Under the pieces are notes generated by a model, which saw only the letters and a list, made by a program, of their open reading frames with translations, made no database searches and was not told where the DNA came from. The position numbers and the translations under genes are program-made. Positions 24,792 to 33,274 of a stretch of 64,000 nt of DNA are shown in pieces. The stretch is from Mycolicibacterium komossense (lineage in GTDB: Bacteria > Actinomycetota > Actinomycetes > Mycobacteriales > Mycobacteriaceae), in assembly GCF_025822605.1 (NCBI RefSeq), contig NZ_JACKTY010000051.1, positions 1-64,000 on the forward strand. Reading direction: 5' to 3'. Every line of letters begins with the position of its first letter. Positions within the stretch are counted from its first letter, which is position 1.

Positions 24792-26165
24792 CTAGCCGCG
24801 CTTGGCTCGTCTGCGGTAGCGCACCTTGGCCGGCTGGGCCAGCTGCACGACCATCTTCGAGTGATCGTTCTGGTAGCTCTCCGACGGCTGTGACATCTCG
24901 AATTCGTACTCGCGCAACAGCACCGAGAAGATTGCTTTGATCTGCATCTGTGCGAATGCCGCGCCGACACAGCGGTGCTTGCCCGCGCCGAACGGTATCC
25001 ACGTCCAGCGGTTGATCAGGTCTTCCTGCCGCGGCTTCTCGTAGCGGTCGGGCTCGAAATCGTCCGGGTTGGGGAAGTCCTCGGGAATGCGGTTCGAGAT
25101 TGCCGGGGATGCGGCCACCATCTGACCTTTGTGGATCGGGAACCCCGCCACTTCGAACTCGTCCTGCGCGACACGCATCAGGATGATCAGCGGCGGATGC
25201 AGGCGCAGTGTTTCCTTGAGCGAGTTGTCGAGCTTCGGGATCTGCCGCAGCGCATGGAAACTCACCTCCTGGCCGTCGGCGTAGAGGTCGTCGAGCTCCT
25301 GCTGGACCTGGGCGTACACCTCGGGGTGGCGCAGAAGTTCGATGAGCGTCCAGGACGAGGTGCCTGAGCTGGTGTGGTGACCGGCGAACATCAGTGAGAT
25401 GAACATGCCGGTGACCTCGTTGGCGGTGAAGCGGGGGTTGCCCTGGTCGTCCTTGATCGAGACCAGCACGTCGAGCAGGTCGCGGTCTTCCTTGCCCTCG
25501 GGCGGGTTGGCGATGCGCCCGTCCATGATCTCCTGCACCAGCGCAACGAGTTTGACGCGGGATTCGTCGCGGATGCGGAAGCTCTCGATGTCCAGGTAGG
25601 GGTCGACGTAGCACAGTGGGTCGGTGCCGCGTTCGAGTTGGTGGTAGTACTGGGCGAACCGACTGTCGAGCTGCTCGCGGAATTTCAGCCCGATCAGGCA
25701 GGCCGTGGAGGTGTAGATCGTCAGCTCGGAGAAGAAGTCGAGCAGCTCGATCTCGCCTTCGTCGCCCCAGTCGGCGATGATCTTCTTGACCTCGTTCTCG
25801 ATGGTGGCCGCGTGGCCCTTCATCTGCTCACCCCGTAATGCGGTGTTGTGCAACATCTCGGCCCGGCGCTCTGGGTCGGCGTCGAACACCACGCCTTCGC
25901 CGAAGATCGGCGTCATGAACGGGTAGGCCTCGGCCTGGTTGAGGTCGCTGTCGCTGGAGCGGAAGAAGAATTCGTTGGCCTCCGCCCCGGACAGCATCAC
26001 TACCTGCTTGCCGGCGAGCTGGAACCACCCGACGTCACCGCATTCATCGCGGATGCGCTGCATCAGGCCGATGGGGTCGGTGCGGAACTCTGCGAGGTGG
26101 CCGTGTTCCTCTTCTTCGCCACCGGAAACTCGGGTGACCACCTTGGTGGCAGACGAATGAGTCAT
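24792..26165 (-). CDS. cyp51: Cytochrome P450 CYP51 (sterol 14-alpha-demethylase)
   Basis: A 457-residue P450: the I-helix AGHHTSSGTSSW (about 261-272, with the CYP51-type His-Thr), ExxR at 318-321 (ETLR), and the heme loop FGAGKHRCVG with Cys399. The N-terminal SRS1 region contains YPFMTPIFGEGVVFDA. It matches Rv0764c. The enzyme removes the 14-alpha methyl of lanosterol-type sterols; the natural substrate in mycobacteria is debated. It overlaps the SDR upstream (ATGA) and is followed by its ferredoxin. Confidence 0.95.
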   Translation of the reverse strand: MTHSSATKVVTRVSGGEEEEHGHLAEFRTDPIGLMQRIRDECGDVGWFQLAGKQVVMLSGAEANEFFFRSSDSDLNQAEAYPFMTPIFGEGVVFDADPERRAEMLHNTALRGEQMKGHAATIENEVKKIIADWGDEGEIELLDFFSELTIYTSTACLIGLKFREQLDSRFAQYYHQLERGTDPLCYVDPYLDIESFRIRDESRVKLVALVQEIMDGRIANPPEGKEDRDLLDVLVSIKDDQGNPRFTANEVTGMFISLMFAGHHTSSGTSSWTLIELLRHPEVYAQVQQELDDLYADGQEVSFHALRQIPKLDNSLKETLRLHPPLIILMRVAQDEFEVAGFPIHKGQMVAASPAISNRIPEDFPNPDDFEPDRYEKPRQEDLINRWTWIPFGAGKHRCVGAAFAQMQIKAIFSVLLREYEFEMSQPSESYQNDHSKMVVQLAQPAKVRYRRRAKRG

Positions 26166-26986
26166 GAGTTCAGGTTCTCCTCGTTCAGAGCGAGCTTCTG
26201 GCGGTCTGTGGTGGTGGCCAGCGGAGCTTCGGGCTGCAACTCCATGTTCGCGATGAACCCGCCGCGCGGCGTCTCGGCGACGAACGTGATGGCGCGCGCC
26301 AGATCCGATGCGCGCAGAAAGTAGTCATGACGAGCCTGACCCCACTTGGCCCAATCCTCAAGAGCAGGACCGATGGACTCGGCGGGCAGACTCCATCCCA
26401 TCGACGTCTTCGTCGGGCCCGGATGCACGATTGACGCTCGCACCCCGGTGCCCTCGAGTTCCATCTGATAGTTGGTCACCATCGCGACCAACGCCGCCTT
26501 GGCCGCGCCGTAGGCACCCATGTGGGGACGCTGCCGCAGCGCGACATCGGATCCGACGAAGATCAGGTCGCCGCGCTGGCGCTCGATCATGCCGGGCAGC
26601 ACCGCGCCGGCCAGGCGGTTGGCGCCGACCAGATGGATCTGCAGCTGTGAGTTGAAGTCCTCGGTGGTGATGTCGGCCAACTTGCCGAAGTAGGTGTCAC
26701 CCGCGCCGGCCACCAGGATCTCGATGTCGCCGAGCGCATCGACGGATTGCGCCACAAAGGTTTTCACCGAGTTGGGGTCGGTGACATCGAGATGGAATCC
26801 GACCGCCTCGCCGCCGTCGGCGTTGATCTTGCCGACCAGGTCGTCGAGCTTCTCGACGCGGCGGGCACCGAGTGCGACGGGGAACCCTCGCTTGGCGAGT
26901 TCGATGGCGGTGGCCTCCCCGATACCGGCTGAGGCACCAGCGACGATCGCGGGCCGGCGGTCAGGAAGTGGGGCGAAACGGGGCAT
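26162..26986 (-). CDS. Short-chain dehydrogenase (Rv0765c type)
   Basis: A 274-residue SDR. The cofactor loop is GASAGIGEATA near residue 18, with LGARR favouring NADP(H); HLDVTD, AGAG in place of NNAG, VGSDVALRQ (Ser) and YGAAK (Tyr/Lys) form the active site. It sits between cyp123 and cyp51 with a 4 bp overlap to cyp51, so it probably oxidises or reduces a P450 product of this operon. Substrate unknown. Confidence 0.88.
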   Translation of the reverse strand: MPRFAPLPDRRPAIVAGASAGIGEATAIELAKRGFPVALGARRVEKLDDLVGKINADGGEAVGFHLDVTDPNSVKTFVAQSVDALGDIEILVAGAGDTYFGKLADITTEDFNSQLQIHLVGANRLAGAVLPGMIERQRGDLIFVGSDVALRQRPHMGAYGAAKAALVAMVTNYQMELEGTGVRASIVHPGPTKTSMGWSLPAESIGPALEDWAKWGQARHDYFLRASDLARAITFVAETPRGGFIANMELQPEAPLATTTDRQKLALNEENLNS

Positions 26987-26998
26987 GGTATCGGGCCT

Positions 26999-28228
26999 TC
27001 AGCGAGACTGGACGGTGATGGGCAGGTGGGCGAAGCCGCGGACATTGCTGGAGTGCACGCGAACCGAATTGGCCTCGTCCACTTCGTATCCGTGGATCCG
27101 CTTGAAGAACTCTTCGAGAGCGACTCTGGCCTCCATCCGCGCGAGGTGGGCACCGAGGCAGAAGTGGGCTCCGCTACCGAAGCTCATCAGCTTCGAGCCG
27201 ATCTCCCGGCCGATGAGGTAGTCGTCGGGCCGGTCGAACACCCGCTCGTCTCGGTGTGCCGAACCGGGCAGCAGCAACAGCACGTCACCGTCGGGGATGG
27301 TGGTGTCGTAGAGCGTGAGTTCGCCGGCCACCGTGCGGGCCAGGATCTGGCTCGAGGTGTCATAGCGCAGGGTCTCTTCGACCCACAACGGGATTCGGGT
27401 CAGATCGGCGTAGATGGGTGCCAGTTGGTCCGGGTTCTTGTGTCCCCAGAACGCGGCGTTGGCCAGCAGCTTCGTGGTGGTCTCGTTGCCCGCGATGACC
27501 ATCAGGAACATGAATCCGATGATCTCGTCCTCGGTGAGGCGGTCGCCGTCGATCTCGGCCTCCAGTAGCGCCGACGTGAGATCGTCGGTGAGCTGGTGGC
27601 GGCGTTCGCGCACCATCTCCTGGTAGTAGACAATCAAATTCAGCGATGCTTCGACAGCGGCCGCGGGGACATCGGTAACCCCCTCGTCGCGGTGCATCAC
27701 GCCGTCGGCCCAGGCCCGCACCTGATCCCGGTCCGGCTGCGGTACTCCCATCAACTCGGAGATCACATCCATCGGAAGCTTGCCCGCGAACTCGTTGACG
27801 TAGTCGACCGGTTCCGCGCCGCCGGCCGCCTTGTCCATCATCACGTCGAGGTGCTGGATCGCGATCTCGGTGACGCGGGGTTCGAGTTCGCGAATCCGCC
27901 TCGGGGTGAATCCTTTTGACACCAGGGTCCGCAGACGCAGATGCGACGGATCGTCCATCGCCAGGAAAGACATCGTCTTGGCGGCGTGCGGCCCGCGCGA
28001 TGCGGGATCGAGCGAGACGCCGAACTTGTTCGACAACGTGCTGCTGTTGCGGAAGCCCTGCAGCACATCGTGATGCCGCGACAGAGCCCAGAAGCCCAGT
28101 TCCTCGTTGCGGTACAGCGGGGCTTCGTCGCGGAGCCGTTGGTAGTACGGGTACGGGTCTTCGTGGAAGTCATAGTTGTACGGGTCGAGGAGGATTTCAG
28201 AGGGCATCTGACCGACAGTGGACGTCAT
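26999..28228 (-). CDS. cyp123: Cytochrome P450 CYP123
   Basis: A 409-residue P450. The I-helix is MVIAGNETTTKLLANA, the ExxR is in EETLRYDTS, and the heme loop is FGSGAHFCLGAHLARME. It matches Rv0766c in sequence and place. ATG 28228 overlaps the TetR stop (ATGA), giving translational coupling to the regulator. Electrons probably come from the ferredoxin at 24566. Natural substrate unknown. Confidence 0.92.
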   Translation of the reverse strand: MTSTVGQMPSEILLDPYNYDFHEDPYPYYQRLRDEAPLYRNEELGFWALSRHHDVLQGFRNSSTLSNKFGVSLDPASRGPHAAKTMSFLAMDDPSHLRLRTLVSKGFTPRRIRELEPRVTEIAIQHLDVMMDKAAGGAEPVDYVNEFAGKLPMDVISELMGVPQPDRDQVRAWADGVMHRDEGVTDVPAAAVEASLNLIVYYQEMVRERRHQLTDDLTSALLEAEIDGDRLTEDEIIGFMFLMVIAGNETTTKLLANAAFWGHKNPDQLAPIYADLTRIPLWVEETLRYDTSSQILARTVAGELTLYDTTIPDGDVLLLLPGSAHRDERVFDRPDDYLIGREIGSKLMSFGSGAHFCLGAHLARMEARVALEEFFKRIHGYEVDEANSVRVHSSNVRGFAHLPITVQSR

Positions 28229-28812
28229 GGAGCTTCTCCCAAGATGAGGCCGACGACATAGCTGAGCCGATCGGCGATCTGGTGATAGGTGAAGGCGCCG
28301 CTGCCCGCGTTGACAAGGGCGCCGAAGAAGGTCATCTCGAGGGCCGAGACGACCCGGGGGTCGGCGTCCGGTCCGACGGCCGAGCGGATGCGACGGTGAA
28401 TCTCGCCGCCGATTCGCTCCCGCACCAGGGTGACCGCGGGGTCGGCACCGGTCAGCAGGGCGGTAGTACAGGCCGCGGCCACTTCGGGTTCGTCGGCCAC
28501 CGCCAGCACCATGCTGCGCAGCGCTCGCTGGACGCGGCTGGGCATGGGTTCGTTGACATCGGTGAAGTACGGCACCTGCTTGAGGAGGTCCAGGTAGACC
28601 TCGGCGATCAGATGGTTCTTCGACGAGAAGTAGGTGTAGGCCGTGGCAGGCGCGACTTTGGCGCGGGCGGCGACGGCGCGGACCGTCAGGTCGCTGTATG
28701 AGGATTCGCGCAACATCTCGATACCCGCGGAGAGCACCTTGCGGAAGGTCTCTTCCTGCCTGCGGTTTCGCGGCATCTCCCCTGTGACGGCTACCACCGC
28801 GTCGCTGGACAC
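28225..28812 (-). CDS. TetR-family regulator of the cyp123-cyp51 operon (Rv0767c type)
   Basis: A 195-residue product from GTG 28812. The N-terminal helix-turn-helix runs about 15-65 (NRRQEETFRKVLSAGIEML, LTVRAVAARAKVAPATAYTYF). The ligand domain is alpha helical without a recognisable ligand signature. First gene of the leftward operon and divergent from aldA. A TGGACA-CA-TGTCCA palindrome covers its start codon, so autoregulation is likely. Confidence 0.88.
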   Translation of the reverse strand: MSSDAVVAVTGEMPRNRRQEETFRKVLSAGIEMLRESSYSDLTVRAVAARAKVAPATAYTYFSSKNHLIAEVYLDLLKQVPYFTDVNEPMPSRVQRALRSMVLAVADEPEVAAACTTALLTGADPAVTLVRERIGGEIHRRIRSAVGPDADPRVVSALEMTFFGALVNAGSGAFTYHQIADRLSYVVGLILGEAP

Positions 28813-28819
28813 ATGTCCA
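28806..28819. promoter_or_regulatory. TetR-type operator over the regulator start codon
   Basis: TGGACACATGTCCA is a palindrome (TGGACA-N2-TGTCCA) that overlaps the GTG start at 28812-28810. A second copy lies at 28963-28974 before aldA. Confidence 0.72.
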
Positions 28820-28962
28820 AGTTATCGGACGACGGTAGGGCTAGGCAAGTGCGGCAGAAAGGATCGAGTGTGAAGTGCAGGTATAGCGGAAATCGGGGCG
28901 AAGGGGCCGTCGGCCCTTGCGACCGGCGCAGCGTGAAGGCTATGGTTCGACTGAATTCAGCC

Positions 28963-28974
28963 GGACAGTTGTCC
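28963..28974. promoter_or_regulatory. TetR-type operator before aldA
   Basis: GGACAGTTGTCC, the same GGACA-N2-TGTCC form as at 28806-28819, 20 bp upstream of the aldA ATG and just before its ribosome binding site (AAGGGGAG). Confidence 0.72.
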
Positions 28975-28994
28975 AGAAAATAAGGGGAGATCCG

Positions 28995-30464
28995 ATGGCC
29001 TTACTGGGCGATGGCGAGAGTCGACTTTTCATCGACGGCAGGCTGGTGGCCGGTGGCGGTGGCACCTTCACCACGGTCAACCCCGCGACCGAAGAAGTAC
29101 TCGGCGTCGCCGCGGATGCCACCGTCGACGACATGAGCAGCGCCATCGGCGCCGCGCGCGCCGCGTTCGACGAGACGGACTGGGCCACCAACGTCGAGTT
29201 GCGGGTGCGTGGCATCCGCCAGCTGCAGCAGGCGATGCGTGACCACGCCGAAGAACTGCGTGAACTGGCCATCGCCGAGGTGGGCGCGCCTCGGATGCTG
29301 ACATCGATGGCGCAGCTGGATGGCCCGGTCGAGGATCTCAGCTTCTGCGCTGACACCGCCGAGAGCTACCAGTGGACCACCGATCTCGGCATTGCCGCGC
29401 CCATGGGTATCAAGACCCGCCGAACCATCGCCAGGGAGGCGATCGGCGTCGTCGGCGCCATTACACCGTGGAACTTCCCGAATCAGATCAATCTCGCGAA
29501 GCTCGGCCCTGCGCTGGCGGCGGGCAACACCGTTGTACTCAAGCCGGCGCCCGACACCCCTTGGAGCGCAGCGGTTCTCGGCCAGCTGATTCTCGAATTC
29601 ACGGACATCCCCGCCGGTGTCGTGAACATTGTCACCTCCAGCGATCACGGGGTGGGAGCCCAGCTGTCACAAGATCCGCGGGTGGACATGGTGTCGTTCA
29701 CCGGATCGACGAACACGGGTCGCGCCGTGATGGCAGACGGGGCGGCGACGCTGAAGAAGGTCTTCCTCGAACTCGGGGGCAAGTCGGCCTTCCTGGTTCT
29801 CGACGATGCGGATCTGGCCGGGGCGTGCTCGATGTCGGCCTTCACCGCGTCGATGCATGCCGGTCAGGGCTGCGCCATCACCACCCGCCTGGTGGTGCCG
29901 CGTGCACGTTACGACGAGGCTGTCGAGGCAGCGGCGGCGACGATGGCGGGTTTGAAGCCGGGCGATCCGAACGATGCGGGCACCATCTGCGGACCGGTCA
30001 TCTCGGCGCTGCAGCGCGACCGGATCCAGGGTTATCTCGATTCGGCGATCGCCGAGGGCGGTCGATTCGCTTGTGGTGGTGGACGTCCCGCTGATCGCGA
30101 CACGGGCTTCTTCATCGAACCGACGGTGATCGCCGACCTCGACAACAATGCGAAGGTCGCCCGGGAGGAGATCTTCGGCCCGGTGCTGACCGTTATCGCC
30201 CATGATGGCGACGACGACGCCGTGCGGATCGCCAACGACTCGCCTTATGGGTTGTCTGGGACCGTCTTCTCCCCCGATGAGGAGCGCGCTGCGGGCGTGG
30301 CGGCGCGGATGCGGGTCGGCACCGTGAATATCAACGGCGGCGTCTGGTACTCGGCGGACGTGCCGTTCGGCGGCTACAAGCAATCCGGTATCGGCCGGGA
30401 AATGGGACTGGCCGGCTTCGAGGAATACCTCGAGCTCAAAGCGATTGCCACGGCGTCGAATTAA
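28995..30464 (+). CDS. aldA: Aldehyde dehydrogenase (Rv0768/AldA type)
   Basis: A 489-residue NAD(P)-dependent aldehyde dehydrogenase. Motifs: TPWNFPNQINLAKLGPALAAGN, the cofactor block FTGSTNTGR, the general base LELGGKSAF (Glu), the catalytic Cys in HAGQGCAITTR, and EEIFGPVLTVI. ATG 28995 follows AAGGGGAG; the open frame upstream has no homology. It would convert aldehydes from AdhB or the P450s into acids. It is first gene of a rightward set of four. Confidence 0.92.
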   Translation: MALLGDGESRLFIDGRLVAGGGGTFTTVNPATEEVLGVAADATVDDMSSAIGAARAAFDETDWATNVELRVRGIRQLQQAMRDHAEELRELAIAEVGAPRMLTSMAQLDGPVEDLSFCADTAESYQWTTDLGIAAPMGIKTRRTIAREAIGVVGAITPWNFPNQINLAKLGPALAAGNTVVLKPAPDTPWSAAVLGQLILEFTDIPAGVVNIVTSSDHGVGAQLSQDPRVDMVSFTGSTNTGRAVMADGAATLKKVFLELGGKSAFLVLDDADLAGACSMSAFTASMHAGQGCAITTRLVVPRARYDEAVEAAAATMAGLKPGDPNDAGTICGPVISALQRDRIQGYLDSAIAEGGRFACGGGRPADRDTGFFIEPTVIADLDNNAKVAREEIFGPVLTVIAHDGDDDAVRIANDSPYGLSGTVFSPDEERAAGVAARMRVGTVNINGGVWYSADVPFGGYKQSGIGREMGLAGFEEYLELKAIATASN

Positions 30465-30501
30465 CTGCGCCGATGAACTAGAAAGCCAAGGAGGGCTTCA
30501 C

Positions 30502-31263
30502 GTGGGATTTTACGGAGATCAGTTCAAAGACAAGGTGGTCATCGTCACCGGATCGGGCGGCGGCATCGGGCAGGCATACGCCGAGGCTCTCGCGCGTGAA
30601 GGCGCCGCTGTGGTCGTGGCCGACATCAATATCGAGGGCGCCAAGAAAGTCGCCGACGGCATCAAGGGTGAGGGCGGCACGGCGCTGGCGGTGCCGGTCG
30701 ACGTCTCCGACCCGGAGTCCGCGAAAGAGATGGCCGCCCAGACATTGTCGGAGTTCGGCGGCATCGACTACCTGGTCAACAACGCCGCCATCTTCGGCGG
30801 GATGAAGCTGGATTTCCTGATTACGGTCGACTGGGAGTACTACAAGAAGTTCATGAGCGTGAACCTCGACGGTGCGCTGGTGTGCACCCGCGCGGTCTAT
30901 CGCAAGATGGCCAAACGCGGCGGCGGGGCGATCGTCAATCAATCGTCCACGGCTGCCTGGCTGTACTCGAATTTCTACGGTCTGGCCAAGGTCGGGATCA
31001 ACGGGCTCACCCAGCAGCTGGCGACCGAATTGGGTGGGCAGAATATCCGGATCAACGCCATCGCGCCCGGCCCGATCGACACCGAGGCCAACCGGACGAC
31101 CACGCCGCAGGAGATGGTCGCCGATATCGTCAAGGGAATCCCGTTGTCGCGCATGGGACAACCGGAGGACCTTGTCGGCATGTGTCTGTTCCTGCTGTCG
31201 GATCAGGCCAAGTGGATCACCGGCCAGATCTTTAACGTCGACGGCGGACAGATCATCCGCTGA
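30502..31263 (+). CDS. Short-chain dehydrogenase (Rv0769 type)
   Basis: A 253-residue SDR from GTG 30502 with AAGGAGG upstream. TGSGGGIGQAYA binds the cofactor, ADINIEGA suggests NAD+, NNAAIFGG is the NNAG block, and the active site is NQSSTAAWLYSNFYGLAK (Ser, Tyr, Lys). PGPIDTEA follows. It overlaps the next gene by one base (TGATG). Probably acts in the same oxidation route as AldA. Confidence 0.9.
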   Translation: MGFYGDQFKDKVVIVTGSGGGIGQAYAEALAREGAAVVVADINIEGAKKVADGIKGEGGTALAVPVDVSDPESAKEMAAQTLSEFGGIDYLVNNAAIFGGMKLDFLITVDWEYYKKFMSVNLDGALVCTRAVYRKMAKRGGGAIVNQSSTAAWLYSNFYGLAKVGINGLTQQLATELGGQNIRINAIAPGPIDTEANRTTTPQEMVADIVKGIPLSRMGQPEDLVGMCLFLLSDQAKWITGQIFNVDGGQIIR

Positions 31264-32135
31264 TGAGTACCGCTACCGGAGACGTGAAAGTCGGCTACAT
31301 CGGACTGGGTAACCAGGGATTACCGATGGCCAAGCGGCTCGTCGACTGGCCTGGTGGATTGGTTGTCTTCGACGTGCGGACCGAAGCCATGACGCCGCTG
31401 GCCGAACTCGGCGCCGGATTGGCCGACAGCGTGGCCGATGTCGCGCAGGCCGATGTGATCAGCGTGACCGTGCTCACCGACGCACAGGTCCGTGACGTGG
31501 TGGGTCAACTGGGTGCACACGCCAAACCCGGCACAGTGATCGCGATCCACTCCACGATCGAGCCCGACACGGCCGCCGAGCTGGCTGAGCAGTTGCGGGT
31601 AGGCGGCATTCACATCGTCGATGCCCCGGTCAGCGGCGGTGCCGGTGCCGCGGACAAGGGCGAACTGGCCGTCATGGTGGGCGCGAGCGACGAGGCGTAC
31701 GAACTGGTCAAGCCGGTGTTCAAACAGTGGGCCTCGATGGTGGTCCGTGCCGGTGAGCCGGGAGCGGGGACCCGGATGAAGCTGGCCCGCAACATGTTGA
31801 CCTACATCGGTTTCGCCGCCGCCTTCGAGGCGGCGGCGCTGGCGGAGGCTGCCGGTATCGACCTGCAGAAGCTGGGCCGGGTGGTGCGGCATAGCGACGC
31901 TCAAAGTGGTGGGCCCGGTGCGATTCTGGTCCGCGACGACACCAAACCGCTGGAGCCGGACAACTTCCTGTACAACATGTTCGTGCACACCCGTGGACTG
32001 GCCGAGAAGGATCTCGGACTGGCGCTGGGACTGGGTAAGGCCACCGGCGTCGATCTGCCGCTGGCCGAGATTGCGTTGCGTGATCTGGCCGCCGGCCTCG
32101 GTGTGGCGCAGAGAACTTCGACAGGTGAGGGATGA
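31263..32135 (+). CDS. 3-hydroxyisobutyrate dehydrogenase-like protein (Rv0770 type)
   Basis: A 290-residue beta-hydroxyacid dehydrogenase. The N-terminal Rossmann loop is GYIGLGNQGLPMAKRL; DAPVSGGAGAADKGELAVMVG is the substrate loop; KLARNMLTYIGFAAAFEA holds the catalytic Lys. The family oxidises 3-hydroxyacids with NAD(P)+. It is coupled to the SDR before and the CMD protein after by overlaps. Confidence 0.88.
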   Translation: MSTATGDVKVGYIGLGNQGLPMAKRLVDWPGGLVVFDVRTEAMTPLAELGAGLADSVADVAQADVISVTVLTDAQVRDVVGQLGAHAKPGTVIAIHSTIEPDTAAELAEQLRVGGIHIVDAPVSGGAGAADKGELAVMVGASDEAYELVKPVFKQWASMVVRAGEPGAGTRMKLARNMLTYIGFAAAFEAAALAEAAGIDLQKLGRVVRHSDAQSGGPGAILVRDDTKPLEPDNFLYNMFVHTRGLAEKDLGLALGLGKATGVDLPLAEIALRDLAAGLGVAQRTSTGEG

Positions 32136-32584
32136 GCCCGATGAGCACAGACGAACTGCGCCAAAAAGGTCTGGCGAAGATGAACGAGGTTTACGGCTGG
32201 GAGATGCCGGACTCGCCCGGTGACTACTTCGCGCTGACAGCCGACCATCTTTTCGGCACGATCTGGAGCCGTCCGGGGCTGTCCATGCGGGACAAGCGCA
32301 TCATGACGCTGACGGTCGTGACGGCGCTGGGCATCTCGGATCTGGCCGAGATCCAGGCAAACGCCGCGCTGCACAACGAGGAGATCACCGCCGACGAGCT
32401 CAAGGAGATGGCGATCTTCCTCACCCACTACCTGGGCTTCCCGCTGGGCTCGAAGCTGGATGGGGCTGTCACCAAGGTGATCGCCAAGCGGAAGAAGGCG
32501 GCGGAGCGGGGCGAGGGCGAGGACAAGAAGGCCAACGTCGACGACGCCCTGCGGATGCACTCCGGCAAGGGCCGCGACGTCTAG
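32132..32584 (+). CDS. Carboxymuconolactone decarboxylase-family protein (Rv0771 type)
   Basis: A 150-residue product (start at 32132, or the second Met at 32141). It has the CMD/AhpD helical fold (RDKRIMTLTVVTALGISDLAEIQANAALHNEEITADELKEM split over the core helices) but no CxxC pair, so it is not an AhpD-type peroxidase. A basic tail (KRKKAAERGEGEDKK) follows. Last gene of the aldA set; overlap of 4 bp with the previous gene. The exact reaction is not known. Confidence 0.82.
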   Translation: MSPMSTDELRQKGLAKMNEVYGWEMPDSPGDYFALTADHLFGTIWSRPGLSMRDKRIMTLTVVTALGISDLAEIQANAALHNEEITADELKEMAIFLTHYLGFPLGSKLDGAVTKVIAKRKKAAERGEGEDKKANVDDALRMHSGKGRDV

Positions 32585-32631
32585 CACCTCTGCGCGCCGT
32601 CATCATGTGATGACGCTTGGGGGAGCTACCC

Positions 32632-33249
32632 CTAGTCCGAAACGAAGATCACCGCAGGCGGTGTGACCGCCGCCCCCACCCACCGACGCAGGTAGGCCCG
32701 CAGCCGCTCGCCGGTGCGCGGGGGTCGGCCCGGGTCGATGACGAACGACTGGATGATGCGCAGCAGGTGCTCGGCGAGTTCATCCAGGTCGTCTTCGGAG
32801 TAGCCCAGCGCCGTCCAGTCCACGTCGAAGCGGCGCAGCATGGACTTCGCGAACTGCACGGCGACATCCGATGTCACTGATTCGGTGTGGGTATTGGCCT
32901 TGCCCGGCTCGATCAGCAGCCCGATGTGTTTGTCGGCGGGCAGCCACTCCAGTGCGGTCGCGATTCCTTCGGTGACCGCGTCGACGGGATCGGTCACACC
33001 ACGTAGGTGCGCCGAGAGGCGGTCAAGGAAATCGCCGGTGGAGTGCACGGCAGCCGCCACCAGTAAGGCATCCGTACTGGGGAAATAGCGGTACACCGTC
33101 TGCCGGGTGACGCCCAGGGTGCGGGCCACGTCGGCGATGCTGATATCGGCGCCGCGCTCGTCGATCGCTTTACCCGCCGCGGTCAGGATGCGCGCAATGG
33201 CCTCGTCGTCGCTGGCCGGTGCCGAACCGGACCAGCCGTGCGTGCGCAT
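32632..33249 (-). CDS. TetR-family regulator
   Basis: A 205-residue product. The helix-turn-helix is ISIADVARTLGVTRQTVYRYFPSTDALL at about 37-64. The C-terminal domain is of the type with YxEDDLDELAEHLLRIIQSF. It is convergent with the CMD gene and lies 25 bp downstream of the CYP125-like gene on the same strand, so it may be co-transcribed with it and control it. Ligand unknown. Confidence 0.85.
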   Translation of the reverse strand: MRTHGWSGSAPASDDEAIARILTAAGKAIDERGADISIADVARTLGVTRQTVYRYFPSTDALLVAAAVHSTGDFLDRLSAHLRGVTDPVDAVTEGIATALEWLPADKHIGLLIEPGKANTHTESVTSDVAVQFAKSMLRRFDVDWTALGYSEDDLDELAEHLLRIIQSFVIDPGRPPRTGERLRAYLRRWVGAAVTPPAVIFVSD

Positions 33250-33274
33250 AGCGAAATGATAGCCAGCAGAGGGC

